Assembly (NCBI GenBank): GCA_905221605.1 | Contig: CAJNDS010000391.1 | Span: forward strand, 248,001 to 312,000 | Reading direction: 5' to 3' | DNA from: Symbiodinium natans | Taxonomy: Eukaryota > Sar > Dinophyceae > Suessiales > Symbiodiniaceae | Length of the DNA stretch: 64,000 nucleotides | Position numbers and translations under genes: made by a program | The notes under the pieces: generated by a model | What the model was told of the DNA's origin: nothing | The model's database searches: none | Seen by the model: only the letters and a program-made list of their open reading frames with translations | Shown here: positions 51,196 through 60,698 of the stretch, piece after piece | Layout of the letters: each line of letters opens with the position of its first letter | Numbering within the stretch: the first letter of the stretch is position 1

Positions 51196-51215
51196 GAGCG
51201 CAACCATCTTTACCG
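51196..51215 (+). CDS. cNMP protein micro-exon, fold 2
   Basis: ERNHLY plus two bases between CCTCAG and GTGTTC. It provides the R-N segment that takes the place of P-R-x-A in this fold. Confidence 0.55.
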
Positions 51216-51259
51216 GTGTTCGGGGCCCAGCGTCGCCCCCCCCACCCAAATCCAGCAAA

Positions 51260-51375
51260 GCGCGATATGGGGGCTTACGAAAATAGGGGAACCCTCAAAT
51301 AGACCCCCAAATAGTAGGATTCCCGTACAAAAAAGGACCCCAAGAATGCACTTCATTTCTTCTTCGGAAACCCCC
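51260..51375. mobile_element. Family-G MITE
   Basis: GATATGGGGGCTTACGAAAA ... TTCGGAAACCCCCATATC. Well-preserved inverted ends. Confidence 0.88.
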
Positions 51376-51444
51376 ATATCTCGAAGGGTCAAGGTCAGGG
51401 GAACATTCCTGCAACAAGGGTCACTACTCCCGGCTGCACTCAAG

Positions 51445-51488
51445 GAGAAGACCGAAGTCTTGGTCATCACCCGAGATGACTACGAAAT
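51445..51488 (+). CDS. cNMP protein exon, fold 2 end
   Basis: EKTEVLVITRDDYE after CTCAAG; donor GTATGT (reading on gives MYVG). It matches 'x-x-x-L-x-x-L-x-R-x-D-F/Y' that closes a cNMP fold. Confidence 0.85.
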
Positions 51489-51829
51489 GTATGTCGGTGC
51501 CTTGTGGGAAGGCGTAGTGCGCCATGGCCTGGCTGTGAGCTTGCACAAAATCGCAGTCTTTCTTGCAGATGTGGGCAGTATGGGGCAGCAGTTGTTCTTG
51601 CCCGGCTCCTCAAACACGTGGAAGGTCAGTCGAATTCGCAGCTGCACATCCGTTTTCAATGCCTAATCAACAAAAACTGTGCGCTTCGCAATATTCTCTT
51701 GTCGGCACTGCTAACTGCTTTCCAGGTCTTATCATCCATTCCCGAAGGTGGAAGTGGAATGGGTGGGGGGGGGGGGGGAATGTGTAGGGGCGAATGACGT
51801 CCGCATTGGCTCATCCATGCCTGAACAAA

Positions 51830-51880
51830 GAGCCAGCCTTTCACGCCGTTCTTGCGGCTGCACAGAACTTCTTTCTGGTA
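51830..51880 (+). CDS. Candidate exon
   Basis: AFHAVLAAAQNFFL with donor GTAACC. Probably part of the same gene, between folds 2 and 3. Confidence 0.5.
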
Positions 51881-51974
51881 ACCCTGACCCTAACCCCTAA
51901 ACTCCATGGTCCCATCATCCAGGCCCGAACGCTTACAGGTAGGAGTTCAGGGTTGTTAACTGGGGCTGGGAAAG

Positions 51975-52079
51975 TGGACATCATCAACGCCCTAAGCCTA
52001 AGCCCAGGAGTGGAGGAGCCACTGGTCGTGCTCATCCGGTTGGGAGATTTGTATATTGCTCTTCTTAATTACGGGTAAC
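51975..52079 (+). CDS. Candidate exon
   Basis: VDIINALSLSPGVEEPLVVL, then IRLGDLYIALLNYG and TAA. Protein-like, 3' end uncertain. It lies next to a short tandem repeat. Confidence 0.5.
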
Positions 52080-52170
52080 TTCCTTCAAGCCATTTGTATG
52101 CTGCCCTTGTTAGGGTAACTTCCTGCAAGCTATTTGTATACTACCCTTGTTAGGGTAACTTAGTGCAAGT
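52072..52170 (+). repeat. Tandem repeat, about 45 bp, 2-3 copies
   Basis: Unit 'gggtaacttcctgcaag', 'ctatttgtatactaccc', 'ttgtta'. Confidence 0.9.
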
Positions 52171-52205
52171 TCCTTAGCAAGATCGCACACAACTCAGCGT
52201 GCTGC

Positions 52206-52282
52206 AGCAGAGGCCGGCAAGCTTCACAAGCATTGAGCTCAGCTTCGCCACTTTGGAGGGCCAACCTTGGAGAACCACCCTT
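52206..52282 (+). CDS. Exon upstream of a family-F introner
   Basis: QQRPASFTSIELSFATLEG, then QPWRTTLK, ending AAG at the left end of the family-F element; after the element GGCACAAGG continues the frame. Confidence 0.6.
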
Positions 52283-52392
52283 AAGGGTCCATGTACCTTA
52301 TTATTATATGCTTGGGCCCCAGAGTCCGTATATAGGAGGTACTTTAAGGCGCAAGTATTCCCTATATCTAGGCGCATGGAACTTGAGGGCAC
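52283..52392 (+). mobile_element. Family-F MITE, second intron-like copy
   Basis: GGTCCATGTACC ... GCGCATGGAACTTGAG. The cut sites AAG before GGTCC and TTGAG before GGC leave the flanking frame open, as in the ferlin copy at 22893-22992. Confidence 0.75.
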
Positions 52393-52471
52393 AAGGTGTA
52401 GTGCAAGGATTTTCGGGGTTTAAGGGGTTTGGGGTTTGGGGTGGCGACCGTTCTTACAAGCTGTGCAGCAC

Positions 52472-52613
52472 TCGGCGATTTTCCACTGTTTACGACATGG
52501 ACATCGGATACCGGCGCCTCGTTGCCCCAGGCTCTTCATTGAGCAGAGGGTGAAGTTCCTGAGGCACCCTGGCCCTCCCGAATTTTGTAGCAAGACTCAC
52601 AGCTCCTGAACCT
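52472..52613 (+). CDS. Candidate exon with stop
   Basis: GTGCAG, then HSAIFHCLRHGHRIPAP, LFIEQRVKFLRHPGPPEF and TGA. Other frames are partly open. Confidence 0.4.
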
Positions 52614-52678
52614 CTCGGCTTTTGGCGACATGTGAGGAACCGCTACAAGTCATCATTCTCTTGACAATTCCGCCTTGA

Positions 52679-52849
52679 GATGCTTGACAGGCAGTGCCCG
52701 CTGATTGAGCAGGCTCTTCAGCAAGGCTTGGGCTGGGCCATGCGCCAGCTTCTCACCCAATCTGCTACATTCAGTCTTTCCGGCGAGAGCTTCAGTTGCT
52801 ATCCGCAGCGTAAAACACCCAAGGATGAGGCAGTTTCTAGGTCCACTTA
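52679..52849 (+). CDS. Candidate exon
   Basis: CTTGAG, then MLDRQCPLIEQALQQGLGWA, MRQLLTQSATFSLSGES and TAA at the end. An overlapping frame to 52905 reads MRQFLGPLKDTINSLMRR, so this may be two exons. Confidence 0.5.
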
Positions 52850-53260
52850 AGGATACAATCAACAGTTTGATGCGTCGCACCAAGCTGCGTGACAGTAGGG
52901 CCTAAGCTGTTGGGACTTTGCGAACCGGGCGTGTTCTGCCAGCAGCTTCTACATGACACACCAGAAGCCAAGTGGGAGCGATTGAGTTCGTTCAGGCCTC
53001 GTTTCCACCGCCGACATCGCTTCGATGGCTGCCTGGCTGCTTTTGTTTAACGTGGGCCCAAAAAAAGGGGTTCGGACCCAGACATGTTCGGGCGCGTAGC
53101 AGTCGCAGGATGTTACAAAGCTTCATGATCTCCTCGGTGTTAGAACATGTAATCCTAGCTGTCCTATAGCTCCCTCCCTGTACATCTCAGGAGAAGGTGT
53201 GCACGTGCCTCCGGGTCATTGCCCTCCAACACCACCAAAAACTGATTGCGGTGTCATGAG

Positions 53261-53361
53261 GGTGCCTGATGGAGGACTTTGTCAGCAATGGTCCATCTGC
53301 AGTTAAGGCGAACTGCCTGAATGAGCGGAGCCTGAACGGCAACCAAATCGTGGTGCGACAG
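53261..53361 (+). CDS. cNMP protein exon, fold 3 start
   Basis: CLMEDFVSNGPSAVKANCLN, then ERSLNGNQIVVRQ, 33 codons, GC donor. It joins GEPVECMIF at 53642 to form G-x-x-I-V-x-x-G-E-P. Confidence 0.85.
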
Positions 53362-53449
53362 GCCTGGTTTTTTGATTGAAGCTATCTGAGACGCCTTGCC
53401 GTGATTCTGATACTAGTCTTTATTGTGCTACATAGATCCAGCGGCTAGG

Positions 53450-53560
53450 ATCCCCAAAGCCTGCCTTCGGAAACTGATGCAAGCATTGCAGGGGCCAGAA
53501 ATAAGATTGCCTTTGACATTTACGTACATTTGGCCCCTTCCTCCACTCCCCCGCTCAACC
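53450..53560 (+). CDS. Candidate exon or intronic frame
   Basis: GGCTAG, then DPQSLPSETDASIAGARN, KIAFDIYVHLAP and a Pro-rich C-tract. It lies between two exons that join without it. Confidence 0.35.
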
Positions 53561-53641
53561 CCCCTCCGCTCCGTACTCCACCCCCGTCCCCTCCCCTTCT
53601 CCCGCCCTCTGCCTCGCTCAGCCCCTTAATCTTTGGTCCAG

Positions 53642-53695
53642 GGTGAACCGGTCGAGTGCATGATCTTTGTTCGCTCCGGCTCCCTCGCAATGCCT
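53642..53695 (+). CDS. cNMP protein exon, fold 3
   Basis: GEPVECMIFVRSGSLAMP after GGTCCAG, with a GA-type donor. It matches 'G-E-P-x-x-x-M-x-F-(I/V)-x-x-G-x-L'. Confidence 0.85.
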
Positions 53696-53826
53696 GAGCC
53701 CCAGCAGCTATAGGAGGTTGAGGGTCTCCTTGATCCAACCCTCGCCTGCAAACTATCGCGCGGGAGGCCCACCAAACCGGAATGCACTATAGTCCACCAT
53801 GAGCAAACCAATGGCCACAGCTTGAG

Positions 53827-53990
53827 GCCCCAAAGATTTTCAAAGAAAGCGTCTGGACTCCGACCCTATCTCAAAGACTCCTCTTGGCGCTGGCACGGAT
53901 TTCATTCCATGGACGAACATGCACAGGCCAGGGAGCAAAAAAGGAGGAGGCACGAATGAGTACATTGAACTCACATGGTTCGCTCATGTG
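53827..53990 (+). CDS. Exon in cNMP fold 3 region
   Basis: A 54-codon exon starting GC after CTTGAG: PKDFQRKRLDSDPISKTP, LGAGTDFIPWTNMHRPGS and TNEYIELTWFAHV, donor GTTCCT. It may be a long loop insertion in fold 3. Confidence 0.7.
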
Positions 53991-54177
53991 GTTCCTTGAG
54001 CTGGGATCGTACCTGTTGCCACATCAAGACATGTCACCCCCCCCTCCTCCCTGGAGTGTAAGTCACAGTATCAAACAGGGGCCTTAACAATTAGAATAGG
54101 CTTTTGGGGGGGGGGGGTTTCTGTCTGGTATAAAGATATGGGGACCATATAAGGGAATTCTACTCGCCCTATCTTTC

Positions 54178-54270
54178 GATGTTCCCCTTGTACCAGTCCT
54201 TAATAGACATTATGAGCGGCGGGTGCTATAGTCTCTATAAAGGACTGCTAGTATAAGGGGGAACATTCCA
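54178..54270. mobile_element. Family-B MITE
   Basis: GATGTTCCCCTTGTACCAGT ... GCTAGTATAAGGGGGAACAT. Confidence 0.85.
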
Positions 54271-54281
54271 ACCCCTATCGG

Positions 54282-54412
54282 GTTTAGGGTTTAGGGTTTT
54301 CCTTGCAGTTCTACCGCAGTCCAGTTGCAAAAAGGTTTAGGGCTTAGGGTTTAGGATTTAGGGTTTAGGGTTTAGGGCTTAGGGCTTAGGGTTTAGGGTT
54401 TAGGATTTAGGG
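54282..54412 (+). repeat. TTTAGGG degenerate arrays
   Basis: Two arrays with frequent CTTAGGG and ATTTAGG variants. A third, degenerate TTCAGGG-rich array (54556-54675) gives false Gly/Val/Gln repeat frames. Confidence 0.9.
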
Positions 54413-54435
54413 CTTAGGGCACAAGCCAAGCCGAG

Positions 54436-54495
54436 GTTGAGGCTCGTGGAGGGCGATGCCAGAGAGTGGAGCTCTCAGACTTCGGCTTTTTCGGA
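54436..54495 (+). CDS. cNMP protein exon, fold 3 end
   Basis: VEARGGRCQRVELSDFGFF-G, GC donor. 'L-x-x-F-x-F-F-G' is the counterpart of the G-x-x-F-G-E approach strand. Confidence 0.6.
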
Positions 54496-54784
54496 GCGCA
54501 TGGGGGGGCGGGGGGGGGGGGGGGAATGCCTGGAAGGTCAGAAGCCCCCAACCCGTAGGGTTTGGGGTTTAGGGTTTGGGGTTCAGGGTTTAGAGTTTAG
54601 GGTTCAGGGTTCAGAGTTTAGGGTTCAGGGTTCAGGGTTTAAGGTTCAGGGTTTAGGGTTTAGGGTTTAGGTTTAGGGGGTAGAATCAAGCTAGGACCTG
54701 GGACAATGACCGCACCCTGAAGCGAAGATGTTCTTGCTGTCGCTGGTCGTCACTACGAGCACACATGCTTTCAGGATCCCCTAG

Positions 54785-54928
54785 TTCGCCTTATCAGAAG
54801 CATTGGCATCCCTGGGAGCATCTGAGGCCTCGCCGTCCAGCTATGGCCCCGGCAGCCCTTTCGCACTGATTCGCATGTCGCACGGCGAGCCCACAGAGAG
54901 AGTTGACGATGTGCTTCAAATGCCTCGG
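54785..54928 (+). CDS. Exon, low-complexity
   Basis: CCTAG, then FALSEALASLGASEASPSS, GPGSPFALIRMSHGEP and ERVDDVLQMPR, with a GC donor (or a TGA two codons on). Ser/Ala-rich. Possibly the cNMP protein's C-terminal region. Confidence 0.6.
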
Positions 54929-55075
54929 GCCTGACAGCCCTGGCACTCGGAAAGATGTATAGTTGAAGTTGGGGAGCCTCTCTTTCGGGACTACCTGCAT
55001 TGCCTCAGGGTGTCCTCGACCAAAGCAAAGATGGGAGGAGGTATCTGCACCTGCCAGCGGTGTTTACCAGGTTTA

Positions 55076-55140
55076 TACAGGTTTACCAATTCAAGTTCAG
55101 GGCTTTCACGGGTTTACCAATTCAAGTTCAGGGCTTTCAC
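55076..55140 (+). repeat. 30-bp direct repeat
   Basis: 'gtttaccaattcaagttcag' followed by 'ggctttcacg' occurs twice in tandem, with a third partial unit upstream. Confidence 0.9.
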
Positions 55141-55206
55141 GCGGGCGACGGGGGCCTCAAGTCTGTGACGAGCTCTACCTGTCTGGTGGCTAAAGCAGCA
55201 CCCTGA

Positions 55207-55288
55207 TTCGTGCACGCAAAGCAGCCGTCGAGCCCCGTGTGCTTGTTCTGCCAAAGGCCCCGTCTGCTATTGAATCCGCCGAAGAAAA
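55207..55288 (+). CDS. Candidate exon
   Basis: IRARKAAVEPRVLVLPKAP, then SAIESAEEKLS and a consensus GTAAGC donor. A 162-codon minus-strand frame starting at 55781 overlaps the following interval and is treated as a shadow. Confidence 0.6.
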
Positions 55289-55944
55289 GTTATCACAGTA
55301 AGCCTCCACCTCCATGATCGCAAGTACGCATCCCTTGCGCCTCATCAGGAGTTTGAAGGACAGCTCGGGCGCCGGTGCGGGCAAGGTGGGCGGCTGCTAT
55401 GGACGGCGAATTCATGACTTGTTCAGCAATGTTGCAGACGAAGCGATGGCAAACTCTGTGGAAGGGACACTGAATATGAGACTGGTAGGCCTTTGGGAAG
55501 ACACCTTCGGGCAGCCCTATGAATTTGGCAAAGGCCTGCCTGAGATGGGGCTGTATAGGCTGTATAGGCTGTTTGCAGTTCTGATATACCAAGTTTCTGG
55601 TTGTCTTGTTCAGGGGTTCTGAAAGCCCATCTATTCCAAATCCATAAAGCAGTTTAACGCATCCACCGGTATACCTCCAGCAAACGTTCGCGATCTTGAT
55701 TCCTGGGCTTTTGGCAAGTTTGGGAAGCTCCAGGGTTGTGCTGCCTAGAAGCTGCAGTATAAGGTCCTTGGGTGTAGACACCCTTCTGGCGTGGGAATCG
55801 CTTTGTGAGAGTGGGAGGTTCGGGGGTCCTTTCGTAGTTCGGGTGCTGCTGCACCGCGGTAACGACGCGCGCTCCGCCCCGCAAAGCCTCTCATTCTGGA
55901 CGGTAGAAATCTGCAGAGGCTGCGTTTGGAGATCGACTTACCCT

Positions 55945-56032
55945 TAATGGGGGTTTCCGAAAATAAGGGACCCCTAGTATAGAGTATAGACCGTAATCTC
56001 GTACACCCCCATATCATCACAAGCACACCATT
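55945..56032. mobile_element. Family-G MITE
   Basis: ATGGGGGTTTCCGAAAATAA ... CTCGTACACCCCCATATCAT. Confidence 0.8.
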
Positions 56033-56135
56033 CCTTTTTTTCTGGAAATTAGGTGTCGTCACTACGAAGGCGAGTACGTTTTCCAAGGGAGTACAGGGCT
56101 GCTAGGAGCTGCGGCCCTTTTCAAAGTAGCCCTAA

Positions 56136-56275
56136 TCCCCCCCAATATGAAACCCCCCCACCCCCCAATATCAAAAATGTGAAAATTAGATTATAGTTCT
56201 ATTATAGCATATAGGGGGGATTTAATATTTGGGGGGGGGGGGGGGGTAGGAGGGGTTTAATATCAGGGGCCTGGG
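56136..56275. mobile_element. Palindromic C/G-tract element
   Basis: Left half 'ccccccaatatgaaacccc', right half 'aggggtttaatatcagggg', AT-rich centre near 56185-56215; a large hairpin. Confidence 0.75.
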
Positions 56276-56290
56276 ATTGTTCAGGATAGC

Positions 56291-56469
56291 CAGTAGACTT
56301 GCGAGGAGTTGCCTATGTTGCTGGGGCGGCACGTGCAAAACGCACACACCCAACAGCACTGACAAAGAGCATCAGGCTGAGAGACCAGCACCGTGCCATG
56401 GCCTCCAAAGTAAACGCTAAGGCTACCACAGATGATGACAGCCTACACACTGTAACTGCGGGGACTTAA
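56291..56469 (+). CDS. Candidate exon with stop
   Basis: A 58-codon open frame with VAYVAGAARAKRTHPT, then LRDQHRAMASKVNAKA and TTDDDSLHTVTAGT, TAA. A GTAAAC donor after ASK is also possible. Confidence 0.5.
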
Positions 56470-56545
56470 GGCACCTTTGATTCTTGGCTAATGCTCAAAG
56501 AAAATCTGACCCCACCATCTGAAAAGAAAAGCCCGCGCGTTGCAG

Positions 56546-56632
56546 GCCATGTTAGACATGAAGCGAAAAGAGCGGGACCTGGCGCTGGCGGCCGTCTACA
56601 TGAAGAACCCGCGGTGCCTCTTCTGTACCAGG
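56546..56632 (+). CDS. Exon, unidentified Cys-containing protein
   Basis: GTTGCAG, then AMLDMKRKERDLALAAVYM and KNPRCLFCTR; donor GTCTAG. An Arg/Lys helix is followed by C-x-x-C. Strongly coding. A family-E MITE starts about 17 bases later. Confidence 0.75.
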
Positions 56633-56648
56633 GTCTAGGGTTTTCCCC

Positions 56649-56749
56649 CTGGTTCTTAGTAGGGAATGAGGGAATGAGGGCCCTATGTATGCCCTGTAAG
56701 GGATTATATAGGGTACCTCATTCCCTCATTCCCTACTAAGACCCAGCCA
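56649..56749. mobile_element. Family-E MITE, complete
   Basis: CTGGTTCTTAGTAGGGAATG ... CATTCCCTACTAAGACCCAG, with a second inner inverted pair AGGGAATGAGG/CCTCATTCCCT. Confidence 0.92.
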
Positions 56750-57271
56750 GTTTCACGTTATAGGGCTCGTAGAGTTTATCAAGGATGTAGGGATGGTAGG
56801 TTTTTGTCTTCATAGGGTTTGAAGGTTTAGGGTTGAAGGGTGGAGGGTTTTTATTGCGTTTAAGGTTGCTGGGCTTAAGCTTCATGCAAGTGGATTCGTG
56901 AGGGATTCTAGTGCTGCTGAGCTCACGGCATAACAAGGCCGGTAGAAAAAGGGTTCAGGGGTGTAGGATGTATAGAGAAACGCCTAGCTAGCGGATCAGT
57001 GTCAGAAGCCTGAATGCAAAAAGGGTTTATAGAGTTGAAGGGTACTAGGATTTAGGGTCTCTGTGGGGCTTGCTGAATTGTAGATACGTCCTACACGAAC
57101 TTTCGAATCTTGAGGGACTAGAATAGGGCCCTGTGTCAGGATGGCTTGAAGGCTAAATACTTGCTTCAGAGCAAAGCTTAGCTCGTTGTGCTGGATATGT
57201 TGGGCACAGTAGTATTCCATGATCAGCAGATCAGAGTTCCCCCAAAAAAGGAGACCACAACACGGATCTAG

Positions 57272-57512
57272 GTCAGCCTGAATAGCTGGCTCTCGAAGGT
57301 CTGGAACGCGCAGAGAGAGCCTGGCGGAGACGACGATGTACACAGAGCGATTCTTCGGGAGGCTGCAGAAGACCAAAAACCCTATCAGCCGCCTCCCCCC
57401 CCAGGCCACCGAAAACCCCCCCCTAAACACGCCGATTCGATGTGCTTGAAGGGAAGCCAGACTCCGAACGCCCTTAGCTTTGTCATAGTTGGGTACCATT
57501 TTGCATTCTTAA
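57272..57512 (+). CDS. Candidate long exon, Pro-rich protein
   Basis: GATCTAG, then VSLNSWLSKVWNAQREPGG, DVHRAILREAAEDQKPYQ, a Pro/His/Lys-rich stretch and ALSFVIVGYHFAFLR. No ATG, so it is an internal frame. A 165-codon minus-strand frame (57002-57499) overlaps it, and I cannot exclude that the minus frame is the real one. Confidence 0.5.
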
Positions 57513-57535
57513 GGGTACTTAATTAAACCCACTAA

Positions 57536-57640
57536 GGAATATATATATATATATATACATATATACATATATGCTATATAGCTACCCCCCCCTGGGTTAT
57601 CCACGCTTTTTTGTGGTTTTCCACGCTTTTGTGGTTGCGA
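57536..57640. repeat. Left arm of a widely spaced inverted repeat
   Basis: (TA)n, then GCTACCCCCCCCTGGGTTAT, CCACGCTTTTTTG. Its reverse complement lies at about 59744-59800. Confidence 0.8.
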
Positions 57641-57845
57641 GCCAATTAAATCGTTCACGGGCCGCGGTGACCCCTGAACTCCCCCCCCCCCCCAAAAAAC
57701 AAAAAAACAAAAACCCAATCCTCTACATAACGTAAATGTATGCAATCCTTGAGATGTTGAGTCCTCTCCATCTGTCCAAACACTGGGCACAGCGACCTCC
57801 TCCCCTCCCTTCCGCTCCGCTGCGCTCCCTGGTTTTTGCAAATGC

Positions 57846-58860
57846 TTTTCTTTCAGGGCTTATCTCTAAAACCCTATCGGCTAAGGTTTAGGTCTTATAA
57901 AAAGAGACGCCCCGAAACCCTATAGGGTTTAAGGCTTAAAGCCGATAGGGTTTAGGGTTCAACCTGAAACCTGAACCTTTAGATCCATAGGGTTTCAAAG
58001 GTGAAGCAATCACACCTAAACCCTTAACCTTTAAATCCTATAGGGTTAACAGGTTTGAAGATTTAAGATCTAGGTAATAAAACCTAAGCCCATAGAGTTT
58101 AACCCTTAAGGGTTTACGATTTAGGCATCTAAACCTGAGCCCTTTAGGGGTGACCCTGAAAGCCTATAGGGCTCTAAAAAGCCTCAATAGTTTTAACCCT
58201 TTAGGCGATGAGCCCAGACCTTAGGTTTTTAAGCCTTTAAACCCCATAAAGTCTAAAGGCTTAGGGCTTTTCAAGGTTTATCTCTAAAGCCCTCACGGGG
58301 TTAGCCCTATAGGGTTTGAACCCTCTAGGCCTATAGGGTTCAACAGTTTAGGGCTTAAGGCTTAAGGTTCAGGCATTGCCTATAGGACTAGAGCCTGAAA
58401 AACCCTATATAGCTACAGGCGTAAATCCCTAAACCTAAAATCCCATATGGTTATGCCTCTGTTTGTAGGACTTGGTGGAAATGCAAAGAATAAGCAGGTA
58501 TCGGGTTCAAAGGTTTAGGGGTCTTCAAGGTTTACAAGAGTTTAAACCATGAGGGCTTACGGTTTAGGCATTTGAATCTAAATCCTAAGCCCTTTAGGGT
58601 CAGAACCCTGAAAGCCTACGGGGCTCTAAAAGCCTCAAAAGTTTTAACCCTATAGGCGCTGAAGGTATACATGCCCAGACCTTAGGTCTTTCAACCTTTA
58701 AGCCCCATAAAGTTTAACGGTTCAGGATGTTTTCAAGGTTTATCTCTAAAGCCCCCATGGGGTTAGCCCTATAGAGTTTAAGCCCTTTCGGCCGAGAGGG
58801 TTCAACGGTTTAAGGTGGCAGTACCTATAGGATAAGAACCTTAAAGCCCTATTTGATGGT
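57846..58860 (+). repeat. Degenerate tandem repeat, about 455 bp unit, two copies
   Basis: Blocks such as 'aaggtttatctctaaagcc', 'ggggttagccctatag' and 'cccagaccttagg' recur about 455 bases apart (for example near 58278 and 58735). Inside each, short AGGGTTTA-like motifs are scattered. No coding signal. Confidence 0.8.
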
Positions 58861-59150
58861 TCTGTTTCCCCTTTCAAAGTTTTCAGGATTTTAAAGAATT
58901 TAAAGGGACCCTTTAATTCTTCAAAACCCTCAAACTCCTTAGGATTTTGAAAGGCCTCTGGCTTTCAAAAGTTTAAGGATATGAAGGAATGCAAAAGGCC
59001 ACTTAAATACTTTAAAATCAGTAAAATCTTGAAAAATGTTAAATTATTCTGGGAAAGGCCCGGCCCGTTTGAGTTTTTAAAATCCGTTAGATTCCTTAAA
59101 TCCTGAAAATTTGAGACAAAATAGCCATTTTTGGAAAAGGCCCGGCCCAT
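58861..59150. other. AT-rich stretch with no gene
   Basis: Irregular TTTTAAA/CTTTAAA motifs and a repeated 'aaaggcc(c)ggcccatttg' phrase near 59055 and 59140. I see nothing coding. Confidence 0.7.
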
Positions 59151-59288
59151 TTGTCATTGAACGCCACGACGCCGGAGACGGATACGCCAGCCATGATGAA
59201 TAGGGATACACAGGGGGCGCTGCGAACCAATAGCCTCCCAACCACATTGTTCGCACACCGTGAGTTTGAACCCCAGAAGCTTGAATCC

Positions 59289-59565
59289 AGAGTCCTGCGT
59301 ATTGAAGTTCAATGCTCCGGATTGAACTTCAATACTCCGGGATTCAAGATTCAAGATTCAAGGTTCCAGGGAAAAGTTTCCCCGGGATCTTGAATCCAGG
59401 GTGAGGAGTATTGAAGTTCAATGCCCCGGATTGAACTTCAATGCTCCGGGCCCCGGGATTCAAGATCCCGGGGAAACTTTTCCCGGGAACCTTGATTCTT
59501 GAATCTTGAATCCCGGAGTATTGAAGTTCAATCCGGGGCATTGAACTTCAATACTCCTTGTCCCT
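59289..59565. repeat. Long inverted repeat with nested palindromes
   Basis: The arm 59289-59395 (GTATTGAAGTTCAATGCTCC ... CCCCGGGATCTTGAATCC) is almost exactly reverse-complemented at 59459-59565. Each arm contains the smaller palindrome GTTCAATxCxCCGGATTGAA. The spacer, about 63 bases, carries the same palindrome again. Confidence 0.93.
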
Positions 59566-59759
59566 CATCGTGCTTAACCATTGAAGCCTAGAAATTTAGG
59601 TACACCATGCACTCTAGAAACACCAGTAAGTAGACAACATCGTCACACTATAGTAGCAGAATATAACAAGACTGAAGCTTTGAAGTAAGGAAGCTCTGAA
59701 GTTACTTATCCCCCCCAAAAAAACATGCGCTTATCCCCCCAAAAAAAGCGTGGATAACT

Positions 59760-59822
59760 GGGGGGGGGTACCATATATATATATATATATATTTTTATTT
59801 ATATATTTATTTATTTATTTGA
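59760..59822. repeat. (TA)n/(TTTA)n, right arm of the 57.5 kb inverted repeat
   Basis: GCGTGGATAACTGGGGGGG, then (TA)n; complementary to 57536-57610. A partial third copy ('cttatccccccaaaaaaa') sits just upstream. Confidence 0.85.
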
Positions 59823-59951
59823 ATTTTCAATATTATCCCTTGGGCTGGTCTGTTTTGGTCTATGGCGTAGCTGACGTAGCGTGGCCAGTATGAGTCATAG
59901 CTTCTGCGTGTCTTGTGCGTTTCATCGGGCACCACCCCCCAAACCTTATGG

Positions 59952-60013
59952 CCAGAGTCGCCAGGAGAGCTTCCTTCGACGGCGCTCAGTTGGAATTGCC
60001 CGCGCCCTTGAGC
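59952..60013 (+). CDS. Candidate exon before a family-I MITE
   Basis: TGGCCAG, then VARRASFDGAQLELPAPL, ending in SY at the left end of the element (TATAG before GGTTGA). Confidence 0.5.
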
Positions 60014-60014
60014 T

Positions 60015-60120
60015 ATAGGGTTGACCAGGATGGGCTATTATACCCTATAATCCCTTAAAAATAAAAGGCGCTTAGGGTTCATCATGGGGATTATAAGGCC
60101 TAATAACCCATCCTGGTAGG
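60015..60120. mobile_element. Family-I MITE
   Basis: GACCAGGATGGGCTATTATA ... GGCCTAATAACCCATCCTGG. Confidence 0.88.
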
Positions 60121-60598
60121 GACAGTTTAGTGATGTTTGGGTTTAAAAGGTGGCATCCTAGGCCAACCTGGCCTGCCCCCGAATTGGATTTGCTTTGTCA
60201 GGTCATCGCTGAACATTCCTCGCCTACATCTGCTACGCAACCTGACCCATCAGCCCTTTGATCGCTCACCCTGCCAACCAGCTTAATATCAACAATAGTA
60301 ACATCACCAAAGCCGAATGAAGAATAGTAGTGAGCAAGAATCAACAGGAGGAGTAGCAAGACTGACAGCCCCATCATAAGATGTCAGCAACGGGGCAATA
60401 AGTGCAGTTCCCTGGGCAGCTCATGGTGTTCGGCTGAGTCCCCCTGTTTCTGGGGCTGTGGGGCTGTGAGCGTAGTCTTGGGGAGAAAGGGAATGTCCGA
60501 GTGCACCTTAAACCCTAAACCCTAAACCTTGCACCCTACACCCAAAAAACCCCAAACCCTGAACCCCAAAACCCTGAACCCTGACCTCCAAATCACAG
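60121..60598 (+). other. No confident exon
   Basis: Unique DNA and a degenerate CCCTAAA array (60510-60590). Nothing convincing. Confidence 0.6.
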
Positions 60599-60698
60599 GT
60601 CGGAGGAGGACCTTGCTGCTGCAGAGGCCGAGGATGCTGTGACTTCCCAGGCGAGCGTGGTGCCAGAGGCCGAGCTTCACCCTGGCCTGCGGCCTTGA
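60599..60698 (+). CDS. Likely terminal exon, acidic
   Basis: ATCACAG, then SEEDLAAAEAEDAVTSQASV, VPEAELHPGLRP and TGA. Typical acidic Ala/Glu-rich C-terminus. Confidence 0.6.

Larger units (their letters stand above)
47698..54495 (+). other. Cyclic-nucleotide-binding protein gene (at least 3 cNMP folds)
   Basis: Exons join to give (i) RLTPDERSEDTS and VKFFAKLTNLQQ, FDPRQNIFEVGDVGDK, RYYIILTGSVSVQ, GSGFGELALQSDQPR: a full cNMP-binding fold with the phosphate-cassette signature F-G-E-L-A-L; (ii) EFGDLA, ERNHLYR and TEVLVITRDDYEMYV: the second half of another fold; (iii) SLNGNQIVVRQ, GEPVECMIFVRSGSLAM and ELSDFGFFG: a third, more divergent fold. Tandem cNMP folds occur in PKA regulatory subunits, alveolate PKG and some channels. 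No kinase or channel exon was recognised, so the class is open. Confidence 0.88.

Noticed and set aside
55293-55781. 162-codon minus-strand ORF
   Set aside because: It overlaps plus-strand exon candidates with a consensus donor. Nothing recognisable in its product, and strand is against the cluster. Not fully excluded.
57002-57499. 165-codon minus-strand ORF
   Set aside because: An overlapping plus frame is equally protein-like, and gene direction favours plus. I looked for retroelement motifs and found none convincing. Kept only as a caveat.
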